64,000 nucleotides of DNA, from contig CAIIXF020000012.1 of the NCBI GenBank assembly GCA_903813345.2, positions 15,372,020 to 15,436,019 on the forward strand. Direction: 5' to 3'. The position numbers and the translations under genes are program-made. The notes beneath the pieces are model-generated. The model did not search any database, was not told the origin of the DNA, and was given only the letters and a program-made list of their open reading frames with translations. Each line of letters starts with the position of its first letter. Position 1 is the stretch's first letter. Shown piece by piece: positions 1 through 13,400 of the stretch. The stretch comes from Owenia fusiformis (Eukaryota > Annelida > Polychaeta > Sabellida > Oweniidae).

Positions 1-3000
1 GGGGGTAGAATAGAATATGACCTCATCAGAGTACTGACTTGAGCATTTCATTGGAGTTTGAATATGATTTGAATGTCAGCTGCAAATAGGTAGATGACAG
101 TAAATCCTGTTAACCAATCAGACCTGGTAGATCAAACTTTGTAAGACATTTCTGATTGGTCAAGCCAAATCAATACACAGTTTCTTTAGAGTTTAGATGA
201 AGCTTATTTTTTGAGATGTGACGTTTTTACAAAGGGTGAATGGCTATAACAGTGTATGTGGTAATATTAACATTAGATGAAGGACTGTATATTACACAGG
301 TGATAACCCAGACAGATTTACTGAATACCAGCATAGTACCTTTATCAAATAAACTTCAATCAAATATAGGGAAATTGAGATTATACTGGTCTACTTTTCT
401 TATCTATTATCTAGTCTTCAATGTAGAACAATTTTATGATGTACTTATAATTTTACAAACCAGTTTCATGCTCAGCCCAAAGAAAGTTCTTCCCAAGAAA
501 AGCTATTGAAACTTATTTTGTGAAAATGTTCATGTTTTCTTGGGCCATGTACTAAAAATTAACAAATAAAAGATATTCCAGAAATGAAGGAATATGTTGT
601 ATAGTTTATATGCTCTGTTTAGCCCTTGTCTTGAATAAAGCCCCCCCCCCCCCCATCATCTTTAGGTGAAGTTTGATACATGAGAAAGAGGAATAACAAG
701 GGCTTAAAGCAAGACTAATCTAAACATATCTAGAGTGTATCTGTCAAAAGCATTTGAATACAAATATATGTCTTATCATTTATACAATCAAGTAATTACA
801 CATTTAAACATCTCGTTTGACAGTTCATGTTGTAACATCGTATTTCTTTATTCTCAATATGTTGCAATTTTGCATAACCCAAATTGTTTGAAATTTTCAC
901 ATGATTGAAAGTCAAATTAGTAAGGGATATGATCAGTTAGAAAGAAAAGGGAATGATGATTATCAGAATGGGGCTGACAGTACCAGGGCATAACTGAAAT
1001 TCTCAAAATTCTAATTTCATCAGAGGGGTGCAGGAAAGGTGATCTTTTACAACCAAATCTATTACCACTTTTGACACTTACGATATAAATAATCATACTA
1101 GAACCATGGATACAAAATATAGCAGAGTGACGATTGTAAAATATACTAAAATGACAAGTTGACTATTAAACAGTTGAACATATTTACAGAGAAGGTGAAT
1201 ATATGATTTGTGGTAACTTCTTATAACAGTGAACATTTATCCTCAAAAGTATTCAAGCAATTCCCTCTATTGTAAAAGTACCCTAAATGTGCATCTTAGC
1301 TTGTGATCACTTAAAAAATTAATTTTGATAGGTCCATAAGTGTTCCCATAGACTGGTTTCACTGTATATACTTATCTTGCCTAGTACACTGAGATTCAAT
1401 CTTCATAATTCAATCTACTGACTGACATACTGTAGTGATACCAAAACCTGTTAAACTAAGTTATGCCACATTTTGAGGAGTTATGCCATTTTTAGAATGA
1501 CAACTGATTGTAAGTGATATCATAACATATAAGATGGCAGACAAAAAATGTCTGTCATGGCATGTTTATTTCACTCAATTTCTCTCTAAAATTTGAATAA
1601 AGGGTTTGATTTTCTTGGATTTCTGTACAATTCAGAGTTTTAACTCCATGCCTGTTTACATTTTTTCTTGCTGATTTCTTCCATGATCACAGTATTTTAC
1701 ATTTTAAAACATGGCCATTATAGTATTTTACTTTTTGGGATAACATAATATTAATCAAGTGTCATTGACATTACCTGTTATTCTGTGTTATACCAAATGG
1801 CGCATTGTGGATATTCAGTTCTTTTGTGACACCATTCAATGTCAAGGCCATTCTAAAGGGTCTCAATTCTATACCCTCAATTCAAGGCTATAGTCACACT
1901 ACACCCTTTCAGTATACTTTCAGAAATGATTTTTGAAGTTTGATACTGAAGAAAAAATGCAAGGGTGATGGCTTTCTGAATACGTCTCTCGATAGTAGAT
2001 AAAGAATTAACTCTTAATTAGAGTGTAAACGAAGTTAGGTTTTATAAAGGGTATGTACATACTTATCACCTTTGGGCAAAATTAATTCCCAGAGATTATT
2101 GGCTTCATATGATGAATTTAGAAAAATATTGAATTCTTAGTTGAAAGGCAGCTCTTTGAACAAGATCTTACAAGTGTCTGCGATTTGCATCAAAGTATAA
2201 CGGAAATGTCAGGAAGAAATGTCAGGAAGAAATGTCACAAATAGAAGTATAGTTTCCCAAGACTCATAAATTGAAAAAAGATGTTGAAAAAGACACTTCT
2301 ATTGTTCTTAAACGAGAGAACGTATCAATTTCGTCAAGTCGATGACATCTTTGCAAGAATCCCTTAAAGGAACTTGAAATTCCATCTCGGTGTAATAATT
2401 ATTTCCGACAATTCCATCAAATAATATTATCAAAGTATTTAACACGTATCAATGGTGCATTAAACGGGTCTGTTTTGGTTCTGTCTGGTATATTGTGATG
2501 TATTATTCCGTATTTGGGCTATGCGTATAATAACACTGGCTATTGTGTAAACCTAAATAATAATATTACGTGCCATTATATTTCTGACAATGAACGGTTG
2601 GCTAAGTTGAGCCCTATTATAAATCATTTACCAGTCTTTTATATGTTAAACATGACATAGCCTTATAAAAATTCTTTTAGTAACATAAGCTTCCACTAAA
2701 TCTATATTTAAAAATTTAACAGAATTACATGCTTTTCTTTAGAGCATCTGAAAATTGAAAAGTTTCAATTTGAAAGTTGAAATATATAGTTTGATATATT
2801 TGAGGATTGATTTCAGTTAAGGTTATAAATCAAACCACAAAGTGAATAACAACAATATTCTTGCCTATTTCACACTTTATCTCTCTAAAATTTGAATGAA
2901 CTTTCAGATTTTCTTGCATTTCTATACAATTTAGAGTGTCGACTATATGTCTGTACGTTTATTCCTTGCTGATTCCACTCTTTTCCACTCTATTTCTCAT

Positions 3001-4147
3001 TTTAAAAAATGACCACCGTGGCATTTTTCACACAGGTGGCCTTATAAGATGATCAAAGTTTCATATACAAATTAACAGTTTCTTTATCAATTTGAGGTTT
3101 ATAAATCAATAAACAAACTTTTTAAGTTAGTTTAACCCTTTCACTCCCAAAATCCGAAAAGTTCTATATTTGGTTATTTCACAGGCATGAGAGGGTTAAT
3201 TGCTAGACCACTTGTGCAGGTATAACATGAGACCAGTCTGACTATGAAGTACATTTTAAGAACTGTTAATATTTAGTATAAAAATTTATTAAATCGCCTT
3301 CGGTGATCTATGATTTATATTAGAGAACCCTTTCATTAAAACCCTTTGGTTATGTCTAGCCTTCTAAAATTGGATAACAAACATACTAAATAGACTGAAA
3401 AGTAAAATGGTTTCACATTACCTAAATTCTATAGAAAGACAAGAAAAATTTGTTCTTTTCTTCACTAAGAGCATTTTAAGTGAACATCGAAACAACCATT
3501 TTGGTTAAACATTTTTGAGGGCTATTGAATTTTAATTGACGTAGGTACAACACATTAATACACAAACTACAATAAACACCTTGTTATAAGTGTAATATGG
3601 GAATAAAAGGCCTCATAGAATGGTGCTGAGATATGTGAACAGATAGAAATCAAAAACCACCCAGTTAACAACATAGAAAGATCGTAATTTCTTCAACTTC
3701 TGGTTTTGCTCTATGATTGAAGCTGAAATTTGGTAAATTGTTAATTAATCTTAATTAGCTGCATCATTCCTTTAATTAATGATGATCCATTGATACTGAT
3801 TCAAAATATGAGGGAAAGTGTTAGGAAATGTTGATAAGTGTTATTCTTGCATATGATAACACCTATAAACCATCAACAACTCAAAAGTGTTATCTGTTAC
3901 ATGATATGTGCAAATTTGTCAATCATTCAATTTGTTGATGATCATGCAATCAAGGAAATTCAAATCAAGAATTGATTCGTCTTGAGATAATTGATAATTC
4001 AATCAAAGAAATTCCAATCAATATGTCTGAGATCTTTCAATCAATCATTGTTTTTCATCAATTGTCATTTTTATTTTACCGCACCCCATTTGGCATTTGA
4101 GGTTCTTTGAATGTATCTGATTAAATAACATAAAATGATTACAGTAC
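1..4147. other. AT-rich sequence downstream of the SMB exon
   Basis: No convincing exon on either strand. A C homopolymer lies near 640-655 and a short AAATGTCAGGAAG duplication near 2205-2230. Later exons of the SMB gene could lie here, but I could not recognise a thrombospondin or other domain. Confidence 0.5.
3136..3195. mobile_element. Tiny TTAA-flanked MITE
   Basis: 60 bp between TTAA motifs (3132-3135 and 3196-3199), starting CCCTTTCACTCCC and ending GGCATGAGAGGG, imperfect inverted ends. TTAA flanks fit a piggyBac-type internal deletion. Confidence 0.4.
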
Positions 4148-4391
4148 CTTCACAGACGTTTGGGTAATCTGTGCAACAATCGCCAAGTCTCAGACAATCT
4201 TCATCGCAGTAGCATCGTTTAGTGTTGGCATGCTTATGGTTCATTCTTGCTCCATGGGCAACGCAGGTATTATTACGTCCTGGACAACACATCGCGTTCA
4301 CCCGTTTATGGTGAGGGCCACATCCTGCACTCGCAAACTCCAAGACGCAGAGGACCCCTACTGCGATCGCTAAAAACTTTATTCCTGACAT
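4148..4391 (-). CDS. Secreted somatomedin-B domain protein, first coding exon
   Basis: The ATG at 4389-4391 opens MSGIKFLAIAVGVLCVLEFA, a clear hydrophobic signal peptide probably cleaved after SAG or SA. The mature part has ten cysteines spaced C, CC, C, C, C, C, CC, C, with CYCDEDC and GDCCTDY, matching the somatomedin-B fold; the CCPGRNNTC start most resembles the SBSPON (somatomedin-B plus thrombospondin type 1) group. The exon ends one base into a Gly codon before GTACTG. A longer upstream start would need a GTG directly after a TAA, so ATG at 4391 is preferred. Later exons should lie at lower coordinates, but I saw no thrombospondin exon in 1-4147. The domain is well supported, the exact family less so. 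Confidence 0.8.
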
Positions 4392-5463
4392 TATACTGTT
4401 CCAAATGGCTCGCTTCACTTAAAAGTCCTGAGAGCAAGTAACTTACCCAAGTGAAAATTAAGAGTTCTAGTGTTTTTGTTGGAAGTAGCTTTGTGTATGG
4501 TTTCAATAATCACAGTTGATAAAATTATCAGAAACTTTCAGAGAAAGTAATGTTGAGACTAATAAAACTTGTAAAACTGTTCCTGTAATCTCCTAGTCTA
4601 AACTATCCTTTGGTTAATAATTACGGTCTTTCTAAGTCAATCTATGTGCACTGAGTGAACAATTTCGCTCCTACACACTTATAAATCTAAGAAAAGTCCA
4701 ACTTTCTCTGCCAAATTTCGACTCGTGCGAACTCTCTAAAATTCACTGAGCAAGTGTAGTACAGATTTACACATGCAAGTCTACATGTTAACTTATGAAT
4801 ATTAAGTAGCTAATCTTGATTTTCATTGGTCAAAAGTTTTATCGTCCATTTGTTGGCCACACACTTTGTTTAGTCTACTTCATTGGTTTAGCCGTTATGC
4901 AGTAATAGGATTACAGGTTATTTTTAGTAGGCTACGTTGGTCAATCCGTACAGGTGATATTTTAGGGAGGCTGTGGGTTAGTTGTTGATAAAATACCCGC
5001 TCATTTTTACATTTATAACAAATGACAAGTAATAACATTTGGAAAATAAAATTATGCAGAAATAATTGAAATGTCCATTACATTAGTATCAAGCACTCGA
5101 ATATATTTATATCATAAACTGTGCAAGGGGCAACATTCAAGTGAAAACAAGTCAAAGGATATCTCTAACTAGAACAGAAAAATTGTAATTTTTTTACGAC
5201 ATTCACAAAGACAACTAAACTCAAGGACTATTAGATATCTTACGACAAATATAGAAATATGTTCACATCATCTCCCAATAATCAAAAATCTTTATTCAAA
5301 AATCCCATCCATCATCCTTCAAACACGATTGTCAATAGAGTAAACCACAACTATTCATTAAATAAATAATTAACAAAAATAAATGAGGGAGCATTTTTGT
5401 GAGATAAGAATACATTTGGATTCCCAAAAATGATGTGGATAAAGAATGTGGACATTTAGTACT
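4392..5463. other. Presumed 5' region of the SMB gene
   Basis: Upstream of the SMB start codon. The minus strand contains CTCTCAG and GTAAGTTA near 4430-4448, which could be UTR splice sites, but no TATA or initiator could be singled out. Confidence 0.3.
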
Positions 5464-5721
5464 GTGAAACCCAGGGGTGGATCTGAGAAGCAACCAGAAC
5501 AACGGCAACGCCAAAGCGTAGCGAATCCCATCGAACAGAAATGGCTGGCATTTTTACAAACGAATAGCAAATATCATAAAACAACACACCAGAAAGGCCA
5601 CCATTTTCAAAATGGTTGCTCACTAGCCAAGTTGTCATCAGAAGAAATAATATGCTTTTCAGTAGCCACCTCTAAAATTTTTGAAAAATCGCACACGTAC
5701 TTGTAAAATAACACACATAAA

Positions 5722-6190
5722 AATGGTGGCCATTTTTCAAAATGGCCGACTACTCCCCAAAGTTTTATTAGACAATGTGCCATGCTTAAAGTATTCACAT
5801 ATCAAATATGAACAAAATTGCTCCACTACTTTTCGAGTTATAGTAAAATACGTTAAAATGGCGGCCATTTTTCAAAAAAAATTTCAAAATGGCCGCCTTC
5901 TACCAAAAGTGTCACAGGACAGTGTGCCATGCTTATAGTATTCACATACCAAATATGAACAAAATCGCTCCACTACTTTTCGAGTTATAGTAAAATACGT
6001 TAAAATGGCGGCCATTTTTCAAAATTTTTTTCAAAATGGCCGCCTTCTACCAAAAGTGTCTTTAGACAGTGTACAATGCTTATAGTATTCACATACCAAA
6101 TATGAACAAAATCGCTCCACTATTTTTTGAGTTATAGCTAAAAACCTTAAAATGACGAGTAAAGGCCGCCATTTTTCAAGATGGCTGCCA
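5722..6190. repeat. 147-bp tandem repeat with AAAATGGCGGCCATTTT palindromes
   Basis: Three units, with GACARTGTGCCATGC-type starts at 5771, 5918 and 6065, spaced exactly 147 bp. Each carries the near-palindrome AATGGCGGCCATTTTTCAAA and AAATATGAACAAAATCGCTC. Confidence 0.85.
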
Positions 6191-6440
6191 TGTGCTTCTT
6201 TAATATCTACATTTGTAGCATTATTAATGTCCTTTATAATTTTTTTACATTTAAAACATATTGATATAACAGTTTTACATATTGCACCTAAATTACTGTA
6301 AAATCGGCACTAAAATGGCCGCCATTTTGAAATGAGTGGCCATTTTGAAAATCGGCTTTCGAGCAGAACTTCTACCCCCATAAGGTATATGTGTACAAAA
6401 TATGAACAAAATCGGGCCAACGGTATTTGAGTTATTGCCC

Positions 6441-6530
6441 GGACGGACGGACGGACGGACAGACGGACGTACGGACGGACGGACGTACGTACGGACGTAC
6501 GTACGGACGGACGGACGGACGGACGGACGG
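6441..6530. repeat. GGAC microsatellite
   Basis: About 90 bp of GGAC tetranucleotides interspersed with GTAC and one AGAC, next to the 147-bp repeat block. Confidence 0.95.
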
Positions 6531-6543
6531 AAGCGTTCCCTAT

Positions 6544-6570
6544 ATCCCTCCGAACTTCGTTCGATGGGAT
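6544..6570. repeat. Short hairpin at the end of the nested repeat
   Basis: ATCCC (6544-6548) pairs with GGGAT (6566-6570) and CGAAC (6551-6555) with GTTCG (6559-6563), around a TTC loop. Its place just after the GGAC tract suggests the terminal structure of the inserted element. Confidence 0.55.
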
Positions 6571-6991
6571 AATAAGGGGGAGGCCAAATTTCAGTTGAGA
6601 GAAAAAAACTTTTGCGCTTGCGCGTTAAAAATTTTGGGCCCCTTAAACTGAAAAGTGGAAATTTTGAGGCCCATTTTCTTCAAAATTTGGCCTGAAATTA
6701 AAAAATAAGGCCAGTAATGACCAGAAAGGCCCACTTTTTGGGGTCTTAAGGCATTTTTTGGCCCCCAGCCCCCCCCCCTCTAGATCCGCCAGTGAAACCC
6801 CTGCTAACCATATGTCCTCTTTCAGAGACACAAATGCAAATTCTTTAAAATGGTATATTGAAACATGTCTTGAGAAAGAACATCTTAAAACAAACTTTCA
6901 AACCTACAATTGGACAAACATGTATCTATCTTTAGAACATTATGTTCTGTTGTAAAATTGTGAAATACTTAGAAATTATTAAAACAGATTT

Positions 6992-7320
6992 AGGCCCGTA
7001 GCCAGGATTTGCCAAGGGGGGGGGTTCAGTTTTCTAAAATATCCAGGGGGGTTCACATTTCACAATTTTGTCCAAAATATGGCTAAAATCACTTGAGAAG
7101 GGCTCAAAATGGTGAAAAACTGCATGATTTTGAAAGAATTTTTGGCCAGGGGGAGGGGGAGGCTAGGGGGGGTGACAAAAATTGAAAGATCCCTGAGGAT
7201 AAAAATTAGGACCCATTTTTCAAAATATCCTAATTCGAAATATGTCCCATTTTCTTTTAAAAAAAAAATTGTTTTTTAAAATGAGGCCTATTTAGACCCA
7301 AATCAAGTAACATAATATTG
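6992..7320. mobile_element. Degraded GGCCCGTAGCCAGG repeat
   Basis: Starts GGCCCGTAGCCAGGATTT and has G-runs and AAAATCACTTGA-type blocks shared with 51077-51243. The right end is unclear. Confidence 0.35.
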
Positions 7321-7714
7321 AACCAAGGGTCAGATGAACTATACTGTATCATGTGTATAGCTTGTAACTTTTATATAATTGTTTATAAAAGCAGTGTTTA
7401 GTCTAAGAGTTCTAGTTACATTGCCTCTTGCAGTATTTACTACTAGTTCACTACTCCTTCAGGGCTGAACAATTAAACCGAAGAAGGGCAACTTTTTTAT
7501 TCAATATTTCCTCAAACATGACATTCAATATCTTCTCCCTACCCCCGCCCAACACGTTTTATTCTAACCAACTGGATGTAGAGTGATTCCGAATACGACA
7601 GTAGTAAGACCCTGGTATCAAGAGCCTATCATTAGAATTCTACACTCTAGAAATATTAAATGAAGTTATAGTTTTGGTAAATAGGTACCCTTTTCAAGAA
7701 ACTTTATTAAGGTA

Positions 7715-7884
7715 CAGTGAAACCTGTATATCTGAACATCTCTCTAATCTGAACACTTCTCAATATGAATGCTTTTTTGGCCCCATTTTGTACTCTTCAA
7801 TGTTAAAAAATTTCAAAATGTGAACACGGTCCTGCGAATCCAAACACTTTTGGCAATGGCATTCAGATTAGACCGGTTTTACTG
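7715..7884. mobile_element. 170-bp pogo/Tigger-like MITE
   Basis: TA-CAGTGAAACCTGTATATC on the left and CCGGTTTTACTG-TA on the right, with internal TCTGAACA/TTCAGATT inverted blocks. Confidence 0.65.
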
Positions 7885-9364
7885 TATTTTGTTGTAACTG
7901 AAATCTGAAAATGTCAGCTGTAAAGAGTGATCGATATCAGAGGAGATAACACTGTCCTGATTAACCGATCTGTAACTTTTTTGTGACAAAAAAAGCCTCT
8001 GGAAAAAAGTGTAGGCCTAGACAAAGTTTTATCTTAGAGAATCAGCCACACTCCTCATAAAGGGTAAATAAGGTTTTTACTTTCTTACTCCACTCAAAAT
8101 TATTTTAGTTTCTTTCTGCTCAGAACCTTAGAAAAATGTTTATGCCCAATTAACAAATGTTCCATCATTTACTACAATGTTTGGAGCAATTTGCAGATTG
8201 AATATAAGGTTACATAATTAAGACTAGTATCCAGTGTGTTTTTGTCAACATTGATTAGTGGAAACTGTTCACTCACATGGACATTTCAAGATTTTCTTGT
8301 TTTCAAAAATATAATGGGTGGATCATCAGATTTTCTAATGTGGGGACAGGTAGCAAGTAACATTTATCAGTCAGAAGATACATTCTGAGAATAAATATTG
8401 AAATGTAATTTATAGTTTAGCTACAAGCCTATTTGACCCCCCCCCCCCTCTACTTTACTAAATACCTTCTCACATAAGACAAGGGCTTGGAGCTAGACTA
8501 TCAAAAGTATGATACAAGAAATGCCCCATGGGCCTACAGAATTAGTTTCATGACTGTGCCACATTGATATTTGATCTGACCCCTCTAACAATTAACGTCC
8601 ATCATGTTTCATCATGTGCCAAAAGATAATATCCCTTTTCAAAAATGTTTTTTAGGTGCTCCTTTTGGCTGGCACACAAATAGTCTCTCCCTATTCTTCA
8701 CCTTTAAGACCATGGTCTATCTGATGAGAAACCTGGTGAATTTTTCAAGAAAAACACTTTCTTCTCCCATGAATGTTAAAATAGAAATAAAACTAAAATG
8801 ATCAAATGAAAAACAAAATTCAAGTTCAACACCCATGGGCACTTCAATCGATCAAGTTGAATATTGATGTTCTCTATTGCAAAAAAACATAACCTCACCA
8901 TAGAAACGAACAACTAACAAACAAACTGATGATAATCCTCTGTTGTATACTACAATTCTGTCCATAAGCCAAGCATTTCCTGTCACGATTCTACTATAAA
9001 AGAAATTGTTGATCGGTAAACTTGTGGTTTCCTGATCTTAAAGATCAGCACAACAAACCCACATGTTTTCATTCAAAGAACAGTTATTTTTGTATTTATG
9101 TAAACTTTATTTTGCCAAATAATATATAAAAAAGAGCAATCAAAAGACATTCCATACCATATTTATATTTTTCTAGTGGTTGTTGAAGTTTTCTATTTGT
9201 TACTGGATGTTAGCAATCAAGTGCTATTTTGCTTCTTTTTTATCATTTTAAAGGTTAAGATATTTTTAGGTTTTTGGATTCTGCAATTTTCAAGAGATGA
9301 GTTTTTTCATTATTTGGAAACGGGAGTAAAAAAGTTCTATGGCAGCAATACACTTTTGCTATTT

Positions 9365-9795
9365 TAAAAGACACATTCAAAAATATGCATCTCCTTAAAA
9401 GACACATTACTCAGATGCATCTAATTAAAAAGACACACATGCATCTCCTTAACAAGATACATTTGTTTAGATGCAGCTCCTTTAAAAGATACATTCAATC
9501 AGATACATCTCCTTAAAAAGACATACATGCGTCTCCTTAAAAAGATACATTCACTCAGATACAGCTCCTTTAAAAGACACATTCAATCAGTTGCATCTCC
9601 TTTAAAAGACACAAATGCATCTCCTTAAATAGACAGATTCAGTCAGTTGCATCTCCTTAAAAAGACACAAATGCATCTCCTTAAATAGACAGATTCAGTC
9701 AGTTGCATCTCCTTAAAAAGATACATTTAATTAGATGCATTTCCTTTAAAAGACACATTCAGTCAGATGCATCTCAAAAGACACATTTAGAAGGC
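9365..9795. repeat. Degenerate tandem repeat, GCATCTCCTTAAAAAGACAC units
   Basis: About a dozen alternating units of GCATCTCCTTAAAAAGACAC-like sequence separated by ATTCARTCAG-like spacers. A stretch around 9600-9720 is duplicated almost exactly. Confidence 0.85.
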
Positions 9796-10201
9796 AGGGA
9801 AATTGGGGAATATCACGTATTGATGTTTAAGACCCTGTCTTGTCCAGTTTCAAATCTCTGCCACCTCCTCATCTTTCTATCATTCTATCATCAATGTATT
9901 ACCAACAATTACATGTACCCTGAATCTCTTTGAATAAGACACGCTCTATTCCCATTCTAGTTATAATTTCCACAGTTTGATCATAATGATCACAAGTATA
10001 ACTTTCATGGCCTTTTTATGTAAGTTTGAATGTAAGCAACTTATAGCATTGCAATTAAGACTTCAAAATATCACTTCAGACACTAAGGTATGGTATTCAA
10101 ATATCAACAGACATTAAACCACCGAGTTGGGAGTTGAGGGGTAGATTCACTAGTTACTAATTATTTTTACATTGTATTGATTCTTTGATCAACCCCCTCC
10201 C

Positions 10202-10484
10202 CAGGGGCAGATCTGTGAATCAACAAGGGGGAGCCCAAACCTTTGGTCTGAGAAAAAAATGTCCGCTGTGTTTGGCGGAAAAAAAATTTGGGCCCCTAAA
10301 ACCAAAAAGTGGGCCCAAATTTTGAGGGCTATTTCCTTCAAAATTTGACCTTAGAAGGCCCATTTATGACCAAAAAGGCACACTTTTTGGGGCCTTAAGG
10401 CCTTTTTTGGCTCAAAATTTTTTATGGGCCAAATTTTTTTTCTGGGCCCACCCAAGGGGGGGGCAGGCCCCAGATCCGCCAGTG
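10202..10484. mobile_element. 283-bp hAT-like MITE
   Basis: Left CAGGGGCAGATCTGTG and the right end read inward (CACTGGCGGATCTGGG) are inverted repeats. CTCCCC lies at both edges. The interior is rich in GGGCCC and TTTTTGG blocks and matches the remnant at 6575-6794. Confidence 0.65.
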
Positions 10485-13400
10485 CTCCCCTACCCTTATT
10501 GTATATTTCCGCACTCAAAAGTGTACAAGATATGTGGGTTAATAGGAGTTGATGTGGGGCACAAGGGATTGTAGCAAGACTTTTTGTTTTCTGACAAAAT
10601 CAATAAAGAAGAGAGGAAGCAGTGTAGTCGGCATCTGCACATGGTCGTACTTCACAATATTCAGATTTCAAATGATGGAAGCTGATTAAATGAAGATGAC
10701 ATCTTCGACTTCAAAGGTGATTATTTAACAAACACATATGATGTTGGAGTAACTGAAAGATGCAAAGATGATAGTCTAGGAAAAGGACCAAATGTCTGTA
10801 GTTCTCACAAAAAGCTATCACAGATTGTGCATTTAAATTGACATCATACTTAGTACTAACTACACTTGGTCCATTCTGATTTATCAGAACCCCTCTTTGT
10901 TTTATGCTTGTGAGATGAGACTGTGGAACCCATTGTGTACTTAGTCCATCTTAGACAGTTTGAGATGGTCCCGAAACAACCTGTTGACCCCGTTGGTCAT
11001 CTTGACTTATTGAGGTATTTCATATAACCCTACCTAGATGTTCCCCGGCTCTACCTAAATATTGCTCCATCTTAAGAGGTCATAATCAATTGTAGTACCT
11101 ACTATTTCACTTCTGTGGGCAAAAGTCATAGCCATGAGGCAGGCGAAGTATCTGCCTCACCAAAAACTAACAGTAAAATAATAAAGTGGACATTTTTCAA
11201 TTAAAAATTGAAAATGAAGTTTAAGGACAGTTTTAAATTGACTTTTACTCATTTTGGCCTCATCTATTTTAAATTTGCCTCACCTATTTCAAGTTTTAGA
11301 ACTTGGCTGGGCACTGACTACAGAATAGCATTCTGTTGTTCATTAGCATACCTCTCTTTTGCATTGCGGATTTCCAGAAGAACATGCAGAGATGGAATAT
11401 GTGCTACACAGCTAATAAGAGAGTGTCTGGTCATTCTGATACTCATATCATCTTTCTAGCTCTTTCTGTTTCACCTGAAACATCAGGGCTGAGAAGAAAT
11501 GAGATGTCATGGTTTATCATGATGGGGTCTGATTATCATATCTGCCTTCTATCAGTTCCTTTCTAGAAATACATTGGTTGTTGCAAAATATAAAGATGCA
11601 ATGGCATTCAGAATGATGTTGGCCATTTAGTCTTGTATACAGGACAGAAACGTCATACTAATCTGTATATAACTGTATAATTAAAAAAAAAACTGTATAA
11701 TCCAAAGAGGTTCCAAGATACAGCTTGACAGGACAAAATGGTTTTCCTGGCTTGTTTGCAAGATTTCATTGTTTCTAAGAGAACCAAAGTAACTCAAGGT
11801 AAAGAAGCAATGAACCTACCCTTTGCTAGAGCATAATTTTGTGATTTACCTTATATATCCAAACAGCCAGATCTTGTGAGAAAATCACAACTATGTCTGA
11901 TCCTACATGTAAGTAGCTAACCTTCATTTCATATACGGACTCCTCATAAATAACAATGAATGTTACATTTAAGATTATTAAGACTTGATGAGGATCAAAA
12001 CTGTAAAATTGCCTAATTTGTGTTACTCAGAGGGTTGTGTTACTATTTGATATGGATTCAGGGTAAAACCATGCAAAAGTTTTACCAAAGGTAAGGACAT
12101 AGGGAGCTTTGCCAGTGGGTAACTGAATATAAACTTTGATGTAACAATTATAATTGAAATACTCCTTGATAAAGGTGTAGAGGTATTTCCTCTCCTGATT
12201 TGTGGTTTCCTATGAACAGTTTAAGATTAAAATAAAACATAGGGGTAGTTAGGCCTACATGATTAACCTAAATCTGCATTTGTATATATGTCATCTGAAA
12301 AAATATATTTTTGGGTAGTATGTTAAATCTTAACCTTAAAAAAGTGTACAATATATATAAGGTTGCTATCACAACTTCCCAAACAAATTTAAAAACAAAC
12401 ATTTAATGAATTGTTGAAATGCAAAAATGTTATCTATTTCATTGATAATTGATAATTTAACATATTTTAGAATTACATGAAAATTCTGACAGATTTTGTT
12501 AAGAGTTCATGGACTCATATTTACGGGTTTACTTTTTTAACATTTCATTTTCAATTTTCTCCGAAAAAAACCCAATAATAATTCCAATTTTGAATTATTT
12601 AGTTAAGCCTAAAATTATGTTAGCTAACTCTAAACCAACCTAATTCTTTAAAATCCTAAAATCCTAATATAAACAAGGCATTACAAAATAAACTTTTTTA
12701 CATCAAAGATTTATAAAGTATGAAATTCCCGAAGGATAAAAGTCATATTTAAGTAGTACTTTTATGAGATTTTGATTTTAATATGATATAAATGTTTGAA
12801 TTACTGACATTTTTATTGCCGAACTAATACAATTTTAGCTGTGAAAAAAGAAATCATGGCATTTTGTTATATCATAAGTCAGTACATTCTGACTTATCTA
12901 TAAATACCAGACTTTTATCAGCTTATAAAGTATTTATAATTCTTGAATTCTTTGAAAGAAAACTGATGTAAATGCGTTTTATATGTTGTCTAGTAGCCTA
13001 GTAGTCTGGACCCAAGGGTTTTTGGAGTACAGTGATACCCGTATTTCCGAACACCTCTCTAGTTCGAACTTCTCTCAAAGTGAAAACATTTTCTTGATCA
13101 AATTTTGTCATATCCCATTGACTCAAATAATTTAATATTTTGAAATATGAAAACTTGTTGATCAGGGGATCAGGACATGTAACTTACAAAGATCCAATTA
13201 CATATTACACTTAACATTGTGATCAATCCAGAATAATTAGAAAACAAACTTTTGTTGTAAAGCAGGGTTATTTATTGACTTTTGAAAAAAATGAATTGCA
13301 AGTGCTAACATAGTACTAGTAATCGAGTCAGTGTCAATTACAGTTATGCTGGGGTTTTTAATTTCCGCATCAGCCCTAAAATAATTGAGCAGATAGCACA

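Larger units (their letters stand above)
5472..6794. mobile_element. hAT-like MITE carrying a nested repeat
   Basis: The left end CAGGGGTGGATCT and the right end read inward (CACTGGCGGATCT) are inverted repeats; GTGAAACCC occurs at both edges (5464-5472 and 6792-6800). The right half (6575-6794) resembles the intact element at 10202-10484. The left half is replaced by the 147-bp repeat block, microsatellite and hairpin, so a second element appears inserted into it. Confidence 0.6.
6801..9364. other. Intergenic with two repeats, no supported gene
   Basis: Holds the degraded repeat near 7.0 kb and the 170-bp MITE; the remainder is AT-rich with a C homopolymer near 8440. Confidence 0.4.

Noticed and set aside
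1-4147. Thrombospondin type 1 exon expected after an SBSPON-like SMB exon
   Set aside because: No Cys/Trp pattern of that domain was found on the minus strand.
4392-4418. Longer start for the SMB protein at 4418
   Set aside because: The apparent Met there is a GTG directly after an in-frame TAA; the ATG at 4389-4391 gives a normal signal peptide.
6427-6651. Open frame through the GGAC tract (repeated DGRT)
   Set aside because: It is a translation of the microsatellite, not a gene.
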